A DNA stretch of 5,892 nucleotides from an uncultured Bacteroidota bacterium. Lineage in GTDB: Bacteria > Bacteroidota > Bacteroidia > Chitinophagales > Chitinophagaceae. The stretch covers positions 1-5,892 of the forward strand of contig CAILMA010000638.1 of assembly GCA_903835145.1 (NCBI GenBank), written 5' to 3'. Positions 5,489 through 5,892 of this stretch are shown here, one piece after another. The notes beneath the pieces were generated by a model. It made no database searches. It saw nothing but the letters and a program-made list of their open reading frames with translations, and was not told the DNA's origin. Both the position numbers and the translations under genes were made by a program. Every line of letters begins with the position of its first letter. Within the stretch, counting starts at the first letter, position 1.

Positions 5489-5755
5489 ATGCTTGTTCTG
5501 TCAACACCTTCATTTAATAAAGACATAGACAAAATAAAAGATCGTAAACTAATTTTGCGAATTGAAAATGCTTTATAAAAGATGCAACCAGCGGACAAGA
5601 TTTCAGATTTAAGCCGGGTGAAAATGCTATCTGGTTCTTCAAACGCTTATCGCATTAAAATTGCTGATTATCGGCTGGGTTTTACAATGGAAGACAACAA
5701 AATACGGCTAATTATTTTCGCTCACAGGAAAGAAATTTATCGTTATTTCCCTTAG
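5489..5755 (+). pseudogene. RelE/ParE-family toxin interrupted by one in-frame TAA
   Basis: The frame from ATG 5489 reads MLVLSTPSFNKDIDKIKDRK, LILRIENAL, then TAA at 5576-5578. It continues without any shift as KMQPADKISDLSRVKML, SNAYRIKIADYRLGF, IRLIIFAHRKEIYRYFP and stops at 5753-5755. With the stop read as a residue the length is 88, normal for RelE/ParE toxins. The expected blocks are all there: the N-terminal strand and basic helix, the L..VKML segment, YRI..ADYRLGF, and the C-terminal HRKEIYRYFP with the usual basic and Tyr residues. The family cleaves ribosome-bound mRNA (RelE) or poisons gyrase (ParE); which applies here is open. An ATG at 5582 just after the stop could restart a 57-residue C-terminal piece. 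TAA could have arisen by one substitution from AAA, CAA or GAA. A sequencing error is not excluded. Confidence 0.82.
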
Positions 5756-5812
5756 TTATAAAAAAAATGGGACAAGTAGCGCTTGTAACCTAAAGGAACT
5801 TTCCCAAACAAA

Positions 5813-5835
5813 AAACCCACGCCAAGCGTGGGTTT
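5813..5835. terminator. Hairpin terminator after the second TA module, possibly bidirectional
   Basis: A perfect 10-bp stem, AAACCCACGC with GCGTGGGTTT, closes on a 3-base loop (CAA). On the + strand the T-run after the stem is short and broken (TTTCATTCTTCT). On the - strand the hairpin is followed by TTTTTTGTTT, a better T-tract, so it may stop transcription from both sides. Confidence 0.75.
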
Positions 5836-5847
5836 CATTCTTCTGCG

Positions 5848-5891
5848 GGCTAAACGGAAAAATTTTCGAGCTTTTTTGCGGGGGATTTGAA
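5848..5891 (+). repeat. 44-bp direct repeat, copy B (downstream of second TA module)
   Basis: Same orientation as copy A at 5171-5214, with five differences at repeat positions 23, 26, 32, 33 and 35. Together the copies bracket a 633-bp segment that holds the second TA module with its promoter and terminator. The window ends one base later, so the right boundary and any further copies cannot be seen. Confidence 0.85.
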
Positions 5892-5892
5892 T

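Noticed and set aside
5235..5513. Minus-strand open frame of 92 codons opposite the second antitoxin
   Set aside because: It is antisense to the antitoxin and promoter region, Ser/Leu-rich, with no recognisable motif.
5767..5793. Tiny ORF reading MGQVALVT after the second toxin
   Set aside because: Eight residues with no distinguishing signal; expected by chance.
5876..5892. 3' end of a minus-strand tRNA (GGGGGATTTGAAT resembles a T-arm)
   Set aside because: No TGG discriminator/CCA complement lies at the right distance, copy A does not keep the stem, and the window ends before a cloverleaf could be tested.

Overview
The window looks like chromosomal DNA of a Bacteroidota bacterium, probably of the Chitinophagaceae/Chitinophagales type; the family-level placement is inference. 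The signs are a type IX secretion (T9SS) C-terminal sorting domain, AT-rich start regions without clear Shine-Dalgarno sequences, promoter elements of the Bacteroidota TAnnTTTG class, and a DUF2805 protein next to a flavin reductase of a kind common in this phylum. All recognised genes are on the + strand.

Region 1 (1-1988) is the 3' end of a large secreted repeat protein. It has six Big_2-like Ig modules at a 77-residue period, one inserted Big_9/cadherin-like module, a T9SS sorting domain, and a strong intrinsic terminator. Region 2 (1989-3319) starts with a plausible promoter and carries a housekeeping-like pair: a DUF2805/TIGR03643 protein and a flavin reductase family protein.

Region 3 (3320-5892) is visibly more AT-rich and looks like a small accessory or decay zone. 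It holds two unrelated toxin-antitoxin (TA) modules. In both the antitoxin reads intact and the toxin is broken. In the first, a PIN-family toxin keeps its N-terminal MLNVVIDTNVLV and its C-terminal about 43 residues, but the middle is missing and the two ends are in different frames. In the second, a RelE/ParE-type toxin reads end to end except for one in-frame TAA. A DUF4240 protein with a long N-terminal extension starts inside the 3' remnant of the first toxin. The second TA module is bracketed by two direct copies of a 44-bp repeat (39/44 identical); most differences are synonymous in one frame.

The main points of interest are the paired antitoxin-intact/toxin-broken state, the repeat-flanked TA unit, and the possible coding origin of the repeat. 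No tRNA, rRNA, CRISPR array or transposase gene was seen.
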